A stretch of 64,000 nucleotides of DNA from NCBI GenBank assembly GCA_029959615.1, contig JASCOD010000004.1, positions 356,781 through 420,780 of the forward strand, given 5' to 3'. A program made the position numbers and the translations under genes. The notes under the pieces were generated by a model that did no database searches, had not been told where the DNA came from, and saw only the letters and a program-made list of their open reading frames with translations. Numbering within the stretch: position 1 is the stretch's first letter; each line of letters opens with the position of its first letter. This document shows positions 42,462 through 53,000 of this stretch, one piece after another. Origin of the DNA: Flavobacteriaceae bacterium PS02338. Its GTDB lineage: Bacteria; Bacteroidota; Bacteroidia; Sphingobacteriales; Sphingobacteriaceae.

Positions 42462-43283
42462 ATGAAAAAAATCATTGTAGGGAGGCATGCCTATTTCGGC
42501 ATCGGCTCCAGTCTGGTCTTGGCTACTTGCAGTACCCTGGTTCTTTTAAGCTATGCAGAACAGAAAACAATGGGTTTTATGCTGCAGAGAAGTAACTTCT
42601 ACATCGCTTGGGCTTTCAATGCCCTCATTGCCTTTGTGCTCATTAGGATTTGTGTGTGGGCTACAAGGCTCTTAGACTACCGTTACCCTTGGCCTCGGAG
42701 CTATGCCAAAAGATGGCCAAAACAACTTTGCCTCGTCATTCTACTGCCTTTGTTGTTGAGCTTTTTAATGGTACTGGTTTATTTTTTGTTGTATCGGAAG
42801 AACATCTTACAAACCACCTATTTTAAACGCTATTTGTTATTGGATACTTTAGGGGTAGTATTGCTCAACGCCGCACTTTTCTTCGACCACCAAAGGCACC
42901 ATAAACCCTTGAAAATTCCTAAAAAGAGCCGCAAGCCCAACACCGATTTGAAATGGCCTTTGTCGGTAGATCAGATTGCCTATATCTATGCCAAAAACAA
43001 GGCCTGTTTTGCTGTAGATTTTGATGGCGAGGAACTGTTTTGGCAGCAATCTTTAGCCAAAACATTGGACTGCCTTAACAGGGCAGATTTTTATTTGGTG
43101 AGGCGTTCCTTCATTGTCAACCGTAAGGCCATTGCCCAACTGGAGAAGCAAGATAAGCGTTTAAAGGTTTCGTTAATTAGTCCTTTGGCGCACAGCATTA
43201 GCGTAAGCCGCTCGGAAGCACAGGCCTTTAAAAATTGGTGGTACTATAGTGCTGAACTGCCAGAAATGGACAAAGCAGAATAA
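42462..43283 (+). CDS. Membrane-anchored LytTR family DNA-binding regulator
   Basis: A 273-residue protein with four predicted TM helices (about 12-31, 47-65, 85-107, 120-140) and a C-terminal LytTR domain (about 165-262): IAYIYAKNKACFAVDFDGEELFWQQSLAKTLDCL ... FYLVRRSFIVNRKAIAQLEKQDKRLKVSL. Unlike the usual response-regulator form it has no receiver domain. A membrane-bound LytTR factor can respond to an envelope signal directly. Target genes unknown. No histidine kinase is adjacent. Confidence 0.85.
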   Translation: MKKIIVGRHAYFGIGSSLVLATCSTLVLLSYAEQKTMGFMLQRSNFYIAWAFNALIAFVLIRICVWATRLLDYRYPWPRSYAKRWPKQLCLVILLPLLLSFLMVLVYFLLYRKNILQTTYFKRYLLLDTLGVVLLNAALFFDHQRHHKPLKIPKKSRKPNTDLKWPLSVDQIAYIYAKNKACFAVDFDGEELFWQQSLAKTLDCLNRADFYLVRRSFIVNRKAIAQLEKQDKRLKVSLISPLAHSISVSRSEAQAFKNWWYYSAELPEMDKAE

Positions 43284-43659
43284 GCTAATTTCTTCGACTT
43301 TTCTTCGAGGTTTCTTCGACTCTTGTTCGGGAAAGCTTCGTGTCTGCTTCGGGAAGCCTTCGGGAAAGCTTCGGGAAACGCTCGTGTTTTTCCCGAAGCC
43401 GAGACGAACAAAAGGTAAGGCAGATCAGATGCAGTTATGAACCAGTGATGAACCAGGGCAACAGCCTAATCAAAGCTAGATCATTGGCCCTAAAACAAAA
43501 TCTCGACTTTGTCAAAAGTGCTCAAATCCATTCAACTTCTTTCAAAGTAAATCACAAGTGTCTGATTGTTAGGAGTGTGTTGGGTTTTACGCTAGGTTTG
43601 TCCCATTGTCTCGCTGTACCGGCCGGCCGGCAGACAACAACAATTTAAATTTTAAAAAA
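43284..43659. other. Spacer with TTCGGGAAAGC-type repeat before DUF6266
   Basis: 376 bases. At about 43287-43405 there is a series of short units: 'ttcttcgacttttcttcgag' followed by 'ttcgggaaagcttcg' repeats and, at the end, 'cccgaagccgagacgaac', whose CCCGAA is complementary to the TTCGGG units, so the region can fold in many ways. Repeat series like this stand upstream of DUF6266-type genes in related genomes as far as I recall. No gene. Confidence 0.55.
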
Positions 43660-44304
43660 ATGGGAAGAATTAGAAACGGAGCCAACGGTGGCTTCTCTGG
43701 CAAGGCCGGAAGTATTATTGGTAGCAGTTGGAACAGTGTAAACTACATCAAAGGACTGCCAAAGCTGAGCAATAAGCCAGCATCAGAAAAACAACTAGAT
43801 CAAAGGGCACGTTTTGCCGCCGTACTTGGTTTTATGGGGCCAATTAAAGATGTGTTGCTAATGGGCTACAAAGGGCAGAAAGCTGGAAGAGCAACAGGTT
43901 TTAACCTAGGTATCCAATATGCGCTCACCAATGCGGTTATTGGTACTTATCCAGATTATGCGGTAAACCCAGCTAAGGTTCAAATCAGCAAAGGTACCTT
44001 GCAAGCACCTCATGGTATTGTGCTTAACGCTACGGTTTCGGGCAGTTTAGCAGTAAGCTGGTATCCGCAAGTAAATGGTTTAAATGCATTTGCAGACGAT
44101 TTGATGGTGGTATTGTTGTACAACGAAACGCAGAAGCTCTTCTTGGTTTATACCGATGGTGGTACTAGAGCAGATGGAACGAGCAATTTGACCATTCCTG
44201 CCGACTTTTCTGGACAGGTAGTGCATGCTTTTTTCTTTTATGTAGATAGAGATAATACCCGACAATCTACCAGTACTTATGCGGCACCAGTGGCCATAGT
44301 TTAA
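43660..44304 (+). CDS. DUF6266 family protein
   Basis: 214 residues from the ATG at 43660. The N-terminus MGRIRNGANGGFSGKAGSIIGSSWNSV and YIKGLPKLSNKPASEKQLDQRARFA are the conserved opening of DUF6266 proteins. The middle is beta-rich (VSGSLAVSWYPQVNG) and ends in YVDRDNTRQSTSTYAAPVAIV. It has no signal peptide. The function is unknown; the repeated Gly/Ser turns and regular beta pattern suggest a self-assembling or phage-like structural protein. First gene of a group with a 3-TM protein. Confidence 0.8.
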   Translation: MGRIRNGANGGFSGKAGSIIGSSWNSVNYIKGLPKLSNKPASEKQLDQRARFAAVLGFMGPIKDVLLMGYKGQKAGRATGFNLGIQYALTNAVIGTYPDYAVNPAKVQISKGTLQAPHGIVLNATVSGSLAVSWYPQVNGLNAFADDLMVVLLYNETQKLFLVYTDGGTRADGTSNLTIPADFSGQVVHAFFFYVDRDNTRQSTSTYAAPVAIV

Positions 44305-44369
44305 ATCAGTACTTGTTTACCTTATGCGCTCTGGCTTAAATGCTAGAGCGCAAATTAAAACTAACCCTC

Positions 44370-44735
44370 ATGGAAACTTTAAAATTAATAGGCAAACGCC
44401 TTTATCTTAACGATAGACATTTTTTCATCACTACCGTTTTGTTGATCCTTTACGCTGCTAGTTACTGGTGGCTACCACAATGGCTCCCCAATTTTGCAAG
44501 TATAGACCCTGGTATTTGGCAATTGGTAATGGTGGCATTGTTGGTATTTTTGCTAGTGCTGCCCTTATGCTGGGGCATTTTGGCTTACGCTGTACAGCGC
44601 ATCGGTCTCCCTGCGCTGACGCTCATCTTTGCTCAATTTAAACTGCTTACCCTGTGGCAACAATTCATCATTTACTGGCTATCGTTTTTCTCCTTGGTGT
44701 TTCTGGCTTTACTAAGCCTAATGGCCATTTTGTAG
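44370..44735 (+). CDS. Small membrane protein with three TM helices
   Basis: 121 residues from ATG 44370. Hydrophobic helices at about 20-38 (FFITTVLLILYAASYWW), 48-74 (LVMVALLVFLLVLPLCWGILAYAV) and 82-120. Basic/polar N-terminus (KLIGKRLYLNDRHF), hydrophobic end. There is no sequence family that I can name. Size and topology are compatible with a three-TM (class I-like) holin, and the nearby CHAP and lipoprotein genes strengthen that idea, but a housekeeping membrane protein is equally possible. Confidence 0.55.
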   Translation: METLKLIGKRLYLNDRHFFITTVLLILYAASYWWLPQWLPNFASIDPGIWQLVMVALLVFLLVLPLCWGILAYAVQRIGLPALTLIFAQFKLLTLWQQFIIYWLSFFSLVFLALLSLMAIL

Positions 44736-45714
44736 GGCGGTAGCGATAAATCAGGTTTTCGTAATGACGGTTTAGGAGAGACGGTATTAATGAACTTGGA
44801 GATGCTTCGACAGGCTCAGCATGACATGCGATAGTGAAAGTGAAAGTGAAAGTGCAAGGGAAAGGGATATGGACAGTGCAAAGTAGAACTGGCGTTGCTA
44901 AGAACTACGGACGGCCTGATTTAGCACTGGCTAAAGAGCATTGGCCATGTCCGCATGAGAGCGGCCGCCTTTTGTGCGATGATAGCCCTAGGGCTAGCTG
45001 ATGCGGACTACCCTTTTCTTGCTTCGTTCTTTTGGGTAAGCAAAAGAATGAAGATGCCCCTCCGGCAAAGAGGAGAAAAATACCGACTAATGCATTACGA
45101 TGCCTGTATACACAGTCTGTTCTGAGTTATGCGAAAGCATGACGGAAGGGACAGTACTAATGAACTTGGAGATGCTTCGACAAGCTCAGCATGACATGCG
45201 ATAGTGAAAGTGCAAGGGATATGGACAATGCAAAGTAGAACTGGCATTGCTAAGAACTACGGACGACCTGATTTAGCACTGGCTAAAGAGCATTGGCCAT
45301 GTCCGCATGAGAGCGGCCGCCTTTTGTGCGATGATAGCCCTAGGGCTAGCTGATGCGGACTACCCTTTTCTTGCTTCGTTCTTTTGGGTAAGCAAAAGAA
45401 TGAAGATGCCCCTCCGGCAAAGAGGAGAAAAATACCGACTAATGCATTACGATGCCTGTATACACAGTCTGTTCTGAGTTATGCGAAAGCATGAAGGGAG
45501 GGACAGTACTAATGAACTTGGAGATGCTTCGACAGGCTCAGCATGACATGCAAGGTGAAAGTGGAAGGGAAAATGGGATAGGGCAGTAATTCCTCCCCCC
45601 AACTTCCGATGAAAAATCGGAACAGGCACTCTCAAACATTCGGGATAAACCCTCCAAAGGGGATATGGACAATGCTAGAAACAAAAAATAAAAATCAATT
45701 TAAAACTTAACGAC
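44736..45714. repeat. Two near-identical long direct repeats of about 350-370 bp
   Basis: The element starting at 'atgaacttggagatgcttcg' occurs at 44790, 45161 and 45512. Copies 1 and 2 are about 371 and 351 bases long, differing mainly in the number of 'gaaagt' units near the start; the third copy is truncated after about 60 bases. The inner part contains 'gcggccgcctttt', 'ccctagggctagc' and a palindromic 'cttttcttgctt ... aagcaaaagaatgaag'. No coding. Confidence 0.9.
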
Positions 45715-46314
45715 ATGATAAAAACACATTTAACCTATGCTGCACTGTACCTATTAATTACAGTCAACATCCTCAATCAACCAAATCACCAATACTTAGG
45801 CAAACTAGCGACCAATGAACCAATGCCTAATGAACCAATGACCAATAAACCAATGACTAATAAACTATTAAAAATCGCAAAATCCCAGATCGGCATTCGC
45901 GAAACCACGGGCAACAACGATGGTCCACAGGTAGAAAAATACTTAAGCTACACTGGCAATCATAAAGGTGAACCTTGGTGTGCATCATTTGTGAGCTGGG
46001 TATTCGGACAGGCAGGGTTGCCGCGACCTCGAACCGCTTGGAGCCCCAGCTTATTTCCTAAAGAACGTCGCATGGCAAGGGCGGTACCCGCTGCGGTATT
46101 TGGAATCTACTTTCCAGATAAGGGCAGGATAGCACATGCAGGTTTAGTAGAGAAACAGCAGGGAAATTGGTTATATACGATAGAAGGCAACACCAATTTG
46201 GTAGGTAGTAGGGAAGGAGATGGGGTGTATCGTAAGCTTAGACACCGAAAGACCATTAGATTGTATGCCAATTGGTTAGCTGAGGCAAAGAAAGGAGCAG
46301 GAGATGAGCAATAA
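45715..46314 (+). CDS. CHAP domain peptidoglycan hydrolase-like protein
   Basis: A 199-residue protein. The N-terminal hydrophobic stretch (THLTYAALYLLITVNIL) may be a signal or anchor. Residues 33-50 are TNEPMPNEPMTNKPMTNK, encoded by the AATGAACCAATG intergenic repeat. The CHAP core follows: SQIGIRETTGNNDGPQ, GEPWCASFVSWVFGQAGL with Cys89, GRIAHAGLVEK with His141 and YTIEGNTN with Glu157/Asn159. This fits a cysteine amidase or endopeptidase cleaving peptidoglycan. The next gene overlaps its last 11 bases. Confidence 0.85.
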   Translation: MIKTHLTYAALYLLITVNILNQPNHQYLGKLATNEPMPNEPMTNKPMTNKLLKIAKSQIGIRETTGNNDGPQVEKYLSYTGNHKGEPWCASFVSWVFGQAGLPRPRTAWSPSLFPKERRMARAVPAAVFGIYFPDKGRIAHAGLVEKQQGNWLYTIEGNTNLVGSREGDGVYRKLRHRKTIRLYANWLAEAKKGAGDEQ

Positions 46315-46777
46315 ATGGATTTACAGCATGCTATTGCTGTTGGCGGCTTGTGCGACTAAGCATAAACTGACCAGTAAAAATGAGCTAAGTACGCTGGCTT
46401 ACCATAAATCGAAAGCACTTGTACTAGAAAATTACGCCTCGGATGCTGCTCAGCAAAAAGTAGACAGCAACCACCGCGATAATTGGATAAAGATTTATTC
46501 GCAAGGAAAGGTCAGTATCACGAAAGACAGGTTTGAAGGAGAAGCAGACAGTATATTTTGGTATAGCAGACAAAAAGAATGGCAATCAGAAAACACGATG
46601 CAAAAAACGGAGGCAGCCACTACCAAGGCAATGGATACAGAAAAAGTACGAGCTACCAAACATAAAACCCAAATCAAGGAAAAAGAAAAAAGCAACTTTG
46701 CATGGTGGTTGTTGGTAGTGCCAATAGTGCTATTGGTATGGCTTTACATCAAAAATCGTTTGTCAATTAGATCTTAG
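46304..46777 (+). CDS. Lipoprotein with C-terminal TM helix, spanin-like layout
   Basis: A 157-residue protein. MLLLLAACATKHK provides a lipobox (LAAC, Cys about 16). A long charged helical region follows with Lys/Glu/Asp/Gln content and possible coiled coil (SKALVLENYASDAAQQKVDSN ... MQKTEAATTKAMDTEK). The C-terminus is hydrophobic (FAWWLLVVPIVLLVWLYI) with a basic tail. An outer-membrane lipid anchor plus an inner-membrane TM in one chain is the architecture of unimolecular spanins. No homology to named spanins is claimed. It overlaps the CHAP gene, as spanin genes often overlap lysis genes. Confidence 0.55.
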   Translation: MSNKWIYSMLLLLAACATKHKLTSKNELSTLAYHKSKALVLENYASDAAQQKVDSNHRDNWIKIYSQGKVSITKDRFEGEADSIFWYSRQKEWQSENTMQKTEAATTKAMDTEKVRATKHKTQIKEKEKSNFAWWLLVVPIVLLVWLYIKNRLSIRS

Positions 46778-46844
46778 CACGCTTTTTCCAAAATGCCCAA
46801 TAATTCCCACTAAAGCACCCTACTTTCAACTTTGTACTTTCAAC

Positions 46845-46972
46845 TCCCTGCTCCTTACTCTTTGTTCCTTACTCCTGATACCTAACCCCTGATCCCTAAC
46901 CCCTAACCCCTGATCCCTTGCTCCTTGTTCCTTACTCCTGATACCTAACCCCTAATCCCTAATCCCTAATTT
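46845..46972. repeat. Second pyrimidine-rich repeat block
   Basis: Units such as 'ccttactcctgatacctaa' and 'cccctgatccctaaccccta' repeat imperfectly, same family as 40375-40575. It ends just before the promoter-like box of the giant surface protein. Confidence 0.85.
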
Positions 46973-47004
46973 TCCTTTATTCAACATATTGAGGCTTATT
47001 GTGT

Positions 47005-47012
47005 TATATTTG
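47005..47012 (+). promoter_or_regulatory. TATATTTG -7 box of the giant surface protein
   Basis: TATATTTG matches TAnnTTTG exactly, 19 bases before the ATG at 47031. No TTTG at the expected spacing upstream, so the call rests on one box. Confidence 0.4.
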
Positions 47013-47030
47013 CGGCAAAATTCTTTTTGT

Positions 47031-50000
47031 ATGTATAATCTACGCTCTTGCGGTAGGAGGATTTTGCTCTCCTTGTTTTTGCTTGTGATCTGCTTCCAAT
47101 TGGCTTGGTCGCAGGTACCAAAGATCGCGTCCTTTAGTCCGACTAATGGAAAGGTAAATGCACTGATCACCATCAATGGCAGCAATTTCAGTGCTGTAGC
47201 GGCAGAGAACAAGGTCTATTTTGGTGCAGTAAAGGCCGAAGTGATCAGTTCAGAAGCTTCAAAGCTGGTAGTGAGGGTACCCAAATACGCTTCTGGTGGA
47301 CCCTTAAGAACCGTGGTTAACGGATTGACCACCTATAGCCATGATCCTTTTTACCCAATTTTTGACGGTACACACCAAAAAATATTCACTAGTGGTTTCG
47401 AGGCGATGGACCTTTCGGTAGGTAACCAATTGGAATATAACCTTACACGCAGTGCCATCAGTGCCGATTTAGATGGAGACGGTATTCCGGATATTGCCGT
47501 TACCGAGCCTTCAAAAAGTATCATCAACATCCTGAAATCTAAAGGGGGCGACTTGAGTGGTTTTCCAAAGACTGCAATACAAACCTTAGCTACCAGTACC
47601 ATGCCATTGGAGCTCACCGCCCAAGATCTCGACGGTGATGGACTTGTAGACCTGATCGTAATCAACAGATCCGCCAATACCTTTTCAGTTTTTCGTAATA
47701 TAAGTACCGCAGGAACCATTTCCTTTGCCAATAAACAAGACTTTCCTACCATGCTAGAGCCTACCGCCCTTACCGTAGGAGACCTGGATGGAGACGGTAA
47801 ATTGGATATCATGGTCAGCAGTGCGAAGAATAATGGCTTGGCGATTCATAAAAACCTGAGCATTGGCGGAACAGTTGCTTTTGAAACCAAGGTAGATATC
47901 ACCACCTCGCATCCTGCTACTTCGATAGCAAACGGCGACATCGACGGCGATGGAAAGTTGGATCTAGTGCTCTCAAATAGTGTATTCAAGAACATCACGG
48001 TTCTCCGAAACCAATATAACGGTATTACATTTTCTTTTGCAAAAACCGAACATGAGGCACAGGTGGCCAATGGCCGCATTACCATTTGGGACATAGATGG
48101 CGATGGAAAACTGGATATTACCGCTACCACTTTGCCAGGTTTTAACCATATCAATATCTTTAAAAATACCTCTACTCCCGGCAGTATTGCGCTAACACGG
48201 ACCATCATGACGCTAACGAGTTATTATGACGACCTAGGCCTTGAATTTGCCATGAGCCAGGAAGTAGAGCCTAGAAAAGTGGTCTACGCCGATTTCAATG
48301 GTGATGGTAAACCGGATATGATTGTGGTCGATAACACCATCTGTTACGGGCTACAGAATAAGAGCACTGCCGGAACCATTGTTTTTGATGACCGTTTCAA
48401 GCTTCCTGCTACCTCCGCCACAGATATGATCGTAAACGATCTGGATGGAGATGGACAAGCAGACATGGTTGCGCTAAACTCACAAAATAACACCATTACT
48501 TTGCTGCGCAACCGCGTATTATTGCCCTCCTTAAATACCTATGCACTTTCGGAGACGGTAACAGGAGCGGTACGTATATTCGGTACCAATTTGACTACGG
48601 CAAGTGCATTGGAGATTGGCGGAAAAGCACAGAGCCAATTCAGCGTCATTTCTGAAACTGAAATAGAAGCCACTGTAGCTGCCGGAACTTTTGGAGATAT
48701 CAAAGTCACCACAGCGTATGGGCAGGTCACTATTCCTGGTTTCAGCAACCTAGTTTCGCCTAAAATTACGGCTTACTCGCCTAAGAGTGCAGCCGAAGGT
48801 ACGCTGGTGAATTTGCAGGGAGAAAATTTTGCCTCAGCGGTATCCGGTAATCAGGTGTATTTCGGATCGCTCAAGGCAGAAGTAGTGACTGCGACGCCAA
48901 GCATGGTGAGCGTAAAAGTGCCTAAAGGCGCCACTTATGAGGCCCCTTCCATCTTGGTGAATAAACTGACAAATAGGGCAAACCTTCCGTTTAACCTAAA
49001 TTTTGGAGGTGGAGCCTCTGCTTTTTTCAACGATTCGTTCACCAAAAGTACCATCAATCCAGCAGCTAGGGTTTATAATCCAGATGATATGCTCATGGCA
49101 GATATCGATGGAGACGGTCTTCCTGATGCCATTGTTGTAGCTGAGTATATCCATATCTATAAAAATACAGGTAATCCTTTAGAGCCTTTCCCTTTTAATG
49201 CCAGTTTGATCATCACTAAGGAAGCAAGTTTTTCTTCCATGTGCGCTGTAGATGTGGATGGCGATGGGAAGTTGGATTTGGTAGGTGCCAATGATAGGGC
49301 CGCTGGTATATTCGTCCTTAAGAATTCGAGTTCGGGTGCTGCCTTGTCATTTGAACCTGGTGTGCGTATTGCCGATACCTATGGCATTACCCGTATTCGT
49401 ACCGGTGATATTGATGGAGACGGAAGATTAGATTTGTTGACCATTTATTCTACTCGATTAGGCATTCTCAGAAACACTACTCAAAACGGTGTGATTTCGT
49501 TTGCAAAGGCTATCGGCTTTCTAAGCTCCAACCTTAGCGATGCATTCGTAGCAGATCTAGATCAGGATGGTAAGCCAGATATAGCAACCATCCGCTACCT
49601 TTCGGACCTGGAAATTTATAAGAACGTTAGTGTGAATGGTTCAATAATACTCGAAAGACCGAAGGTATTCAAAGTGCCCGGATACCAGCTTGCTGGTGGC
49701 GACTTGGATGGCGACGGCAAGTGCGATTTGGCAGTGGCCAGTGGGGGTAACGGCCTTTATGTACTAAAGAACACCACGCCTGCAAATGGAAGCCTCAGTT
49801 TTACTACACAATTGATGATCATTGGCGAGCAGACCTCGTCATACGATGTTTCTATAGCCGACATGAATGGCGATGGATTGGGTGATGTGGTAGTAGCTAG
49901 ACATAGCAAAGGGGGCGTTACGATTTTTAAAAACATCAGTACACCCGGACAATTGGCTTTTGCCGATAAGATAGAGCTAGCCTCTATGGTAGGGCAACGT

Positions 50001-53000
50001 GGGATCAATCTTGTCGATATCAATAATGATGGTCGCTTAGATCTTGTGCTTGATAATTTTCCCAATGGTGGCTATGCTTCCAGTGCCATGATCATCCTCA
50101 ACGAGGTGCCATTGCCAAGGCTCTATCAATATGAGTTTGTAGCAGCAGATGCCGCAAAAAATGCCATCCTAACGGGAAATAATTTTCAGGAAACCACTGC
50201 GGTAACCATAGGCGGAAAGCCAGTGCTTTCGTTCACCGTACTTTCACCTACCCAATTGGCCATCAATGTAGCGGCCGAAACTTCGGGCACGATAGAAGTA
50301 ACCACGCCTTATGGCAAGGCACAACTAGAAGAATTTACCAACAAATCGATTCCTTATATCCAATCGCTGTCTAAAGAAACTGCGGCTTCGGGAACGATCT
50401 TAACCATACAAGGTGGCAATTTTTCTCCACAGGCTGCACAAAATGAAGTTTATTTCGGCAGCTTAAAGGGAGAAGTACTGAATGCTACCGCCAACCAATT
50501 GGTAGCCAAGGTAGCTAAAAGTGCAACTTATGCACCTGTGAGTGTACAGACTAAAAACTTGGTAGCAGAATCGGGACGCGATTTTGGCCTGTTAGCGCCA
50601 ATAGAAGATGGCGCTACCCTAGGCGCCAGTTCCTTTGAGTTCAAATCATTGGTCACCACGGGGAGGGCTCAATCTTCTTGTAAGGCAGATTTTGATGGTG
50701 ATGGCAGATTGGATTTTGCCCTCGGACTTAACGGCGGTGGCAATATCAGCGTAATGCGGAATACAGGTGCTGCAATTAGTTTCACGTTCAGCAGGTATTA
50801 CGTAAACGTTCCAGAAACCAGTTCAATAATCAACCATATAGTAGCTGCAGATTTTGACGGTGACGGGAAACCAGACCTAGCAGTAGTCAATAGTGTTTCT
50901 GCAACAGTATCCGTATTTAGAAATATTTCTACCTCAACCGTGGTCAGGTTTGCTGCGGCAAAGAGCTTTACGATTGCCGGTACCGGCGATGGGATTGCAG
51001 TGGCAGATTTCAATGGCGATGGAAAGCTTGACTTGGCCATTACCTGTAGCAAGGTGAACAGGGTGTCGATACTGCGGAATGCCACCGAAGGCAGTATCTT
51101 CAGTTTTGCCGAAAAGGTAGATTTTGTAACGGGTACGCTCCCAAAAAGCATTACCGCTGCAGATCTTGACAATGATGGAAAGCCAGATATCGTAATTGCC
51201 AATGTGACTTCCAATAGCCTATCGTTCTTAAAAAACCAAAGCAGTGGAAGAACAATGAGCTTTGCCGCTAAGCGTGACTTTGCGACAGGCCAGACTCCAG
51301 TTTGGGTAGAGGCAGCAGATTTAGACAAAGATGGCTTACCCGATCTGATCGTAGCTAATCAAGCATCGGCAACCTTAAGCATCTTTAAAAATATTTCTTC
51401 GGGAGGAACCCTAGCATTGCAAGGAAAAACGGATTACACAACGCCTACAGCACCAGCTCATTTCGAGGTTGCTGATGTGGACAGTGATGGTTTTGCCGAT
51501 ATTGTATTGGCCTCTAGCTCTGGAAGGGCACTATCGATTTATAAAAATAACAGTACAACGGGAATAGCATTGCTGCCAAAGTTAGATTTTACCAATGGCT
51601 ATGCTTTCTACAATGTAATAACAGGAGATTTTAATGGAGACGACCTACAAGACTTCTTAGGCTGTAGTTCGGATACTTTCCCTCTTCAAAATAAATTGCC
51701 ATTGGCACAAACGGCCATAACCGGAATTTACCCAACTGCTGCAGGACGTAGAGAAGAGGTATCTATCTTTGGGAAAAACCTCTCGGCTGCGGTAAAAGTG
51801 ACTTTTGGAGGTGCAGAAGCGACCACTTTCAGCATAAAATCGGATAGCGAGCTGATTGCTACCGTGGGAGCTGGCGCTAGTGGTAAGGTTGGTGTTACCG
51901 TGGGTGCAAAAGTAGTGGATTATGATGGTTTTGTTTTCTTGGGAAAACCTAGCCTAGTTTCTTTTAGTCCGCTTTCGGCAAAACCTGGAGAGGAAGTGAC
52001 CATTAAGGGAGAAAACTTGGCATCGGTTGAGCAGGTTTATTTTGGAGGTGTACCTGCCGCTTCTTTCGTTAAGCGCTCAACAAAAGAGATTGTGGCTATA
52101 GTGGGACTGGGTAACACTGGTCGCCTTACGGTTAGCAGTGCCGAAGGCGAGGAAGGTCTTGATGGTTTTGTTTTTATACCTACACCTATCATTACTGAAT
52201 TTTCGCCTTTAGCAGCATACCACGGCCAAACCGTTACCATTAAAGGATTATATTTCTCCAATGTGAAATCTGTTGCTTTCGGTGGATTAGCCGCTAGAAG
52301 CTTTAAGATAAAATCAGCTACCGAATTGGAAGCTGTAGTGGGTAAAGGAGCCTCTGGTACCATTACAATAGCAGACCAAAACGGAACTGCCAAAGCAGAT
52401 GGTTTCCAGTTTCTCTTACCAGAAATAAGTACATTTAGTCCCGCTGCTGCCGGTACCGGACATACGGTGGTATTAACCGGTAAGAACCTGCAAGATGTGA
52501 TAGGGGTAAGTTTTGGTGGCATGGCGGCAAAGTCGTTTACCATCAGTTCACCTACTAGTATCAGTGCGGTTGTTGATGCCGGTGCAAGTGGGGAGATCAG
52601 TATTGATTATGGTTACGGAAATGCTAAGATTGCAGGATTTGTGTTTGTACCTAAGCCTAGTATTACTAGCCTAAGTACATTAAAAGGCATAGAGGGGCAA
52701 ACTGTCGCTATTTTTGGTACTAACTTTTCTACTACCACCGCAGTAAGTTTCGGTAATGTTCCAGTGGCTTCTTTTGAGGTGGTCAATGCCACAACAATCT
52801 CGGTAAAGTTAGCTAACGGAGGTACTGGAAATGTGAAGGTAACTACTGCTGGTGGAACGGCAGAGCTTACGGGCTTCACTTTTTTCAAGAAGCCGATCAT
52901 TACCTCGTTCAGTCCTGCTATTGCGGGAGAGGGAGAAGAGGTGATCATCTTGGGCGAAAATTTTGATGAAGTGACCAAGGTTACTTTTGGAGGAGTAGCT

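Noticed and set aside
41510..43283. Remnant of an integrative element around the excisionase-like gene
   Set aside because: Only one small HTH protein suggests it; no integrase, relaxase or attachment repeats were found.
46987..47012. Complete promoter for the giant surface protein
   Set aside because: The -7 box is good, but no TTTG occurs at the proper spacing, so only the -7 box was annotated.
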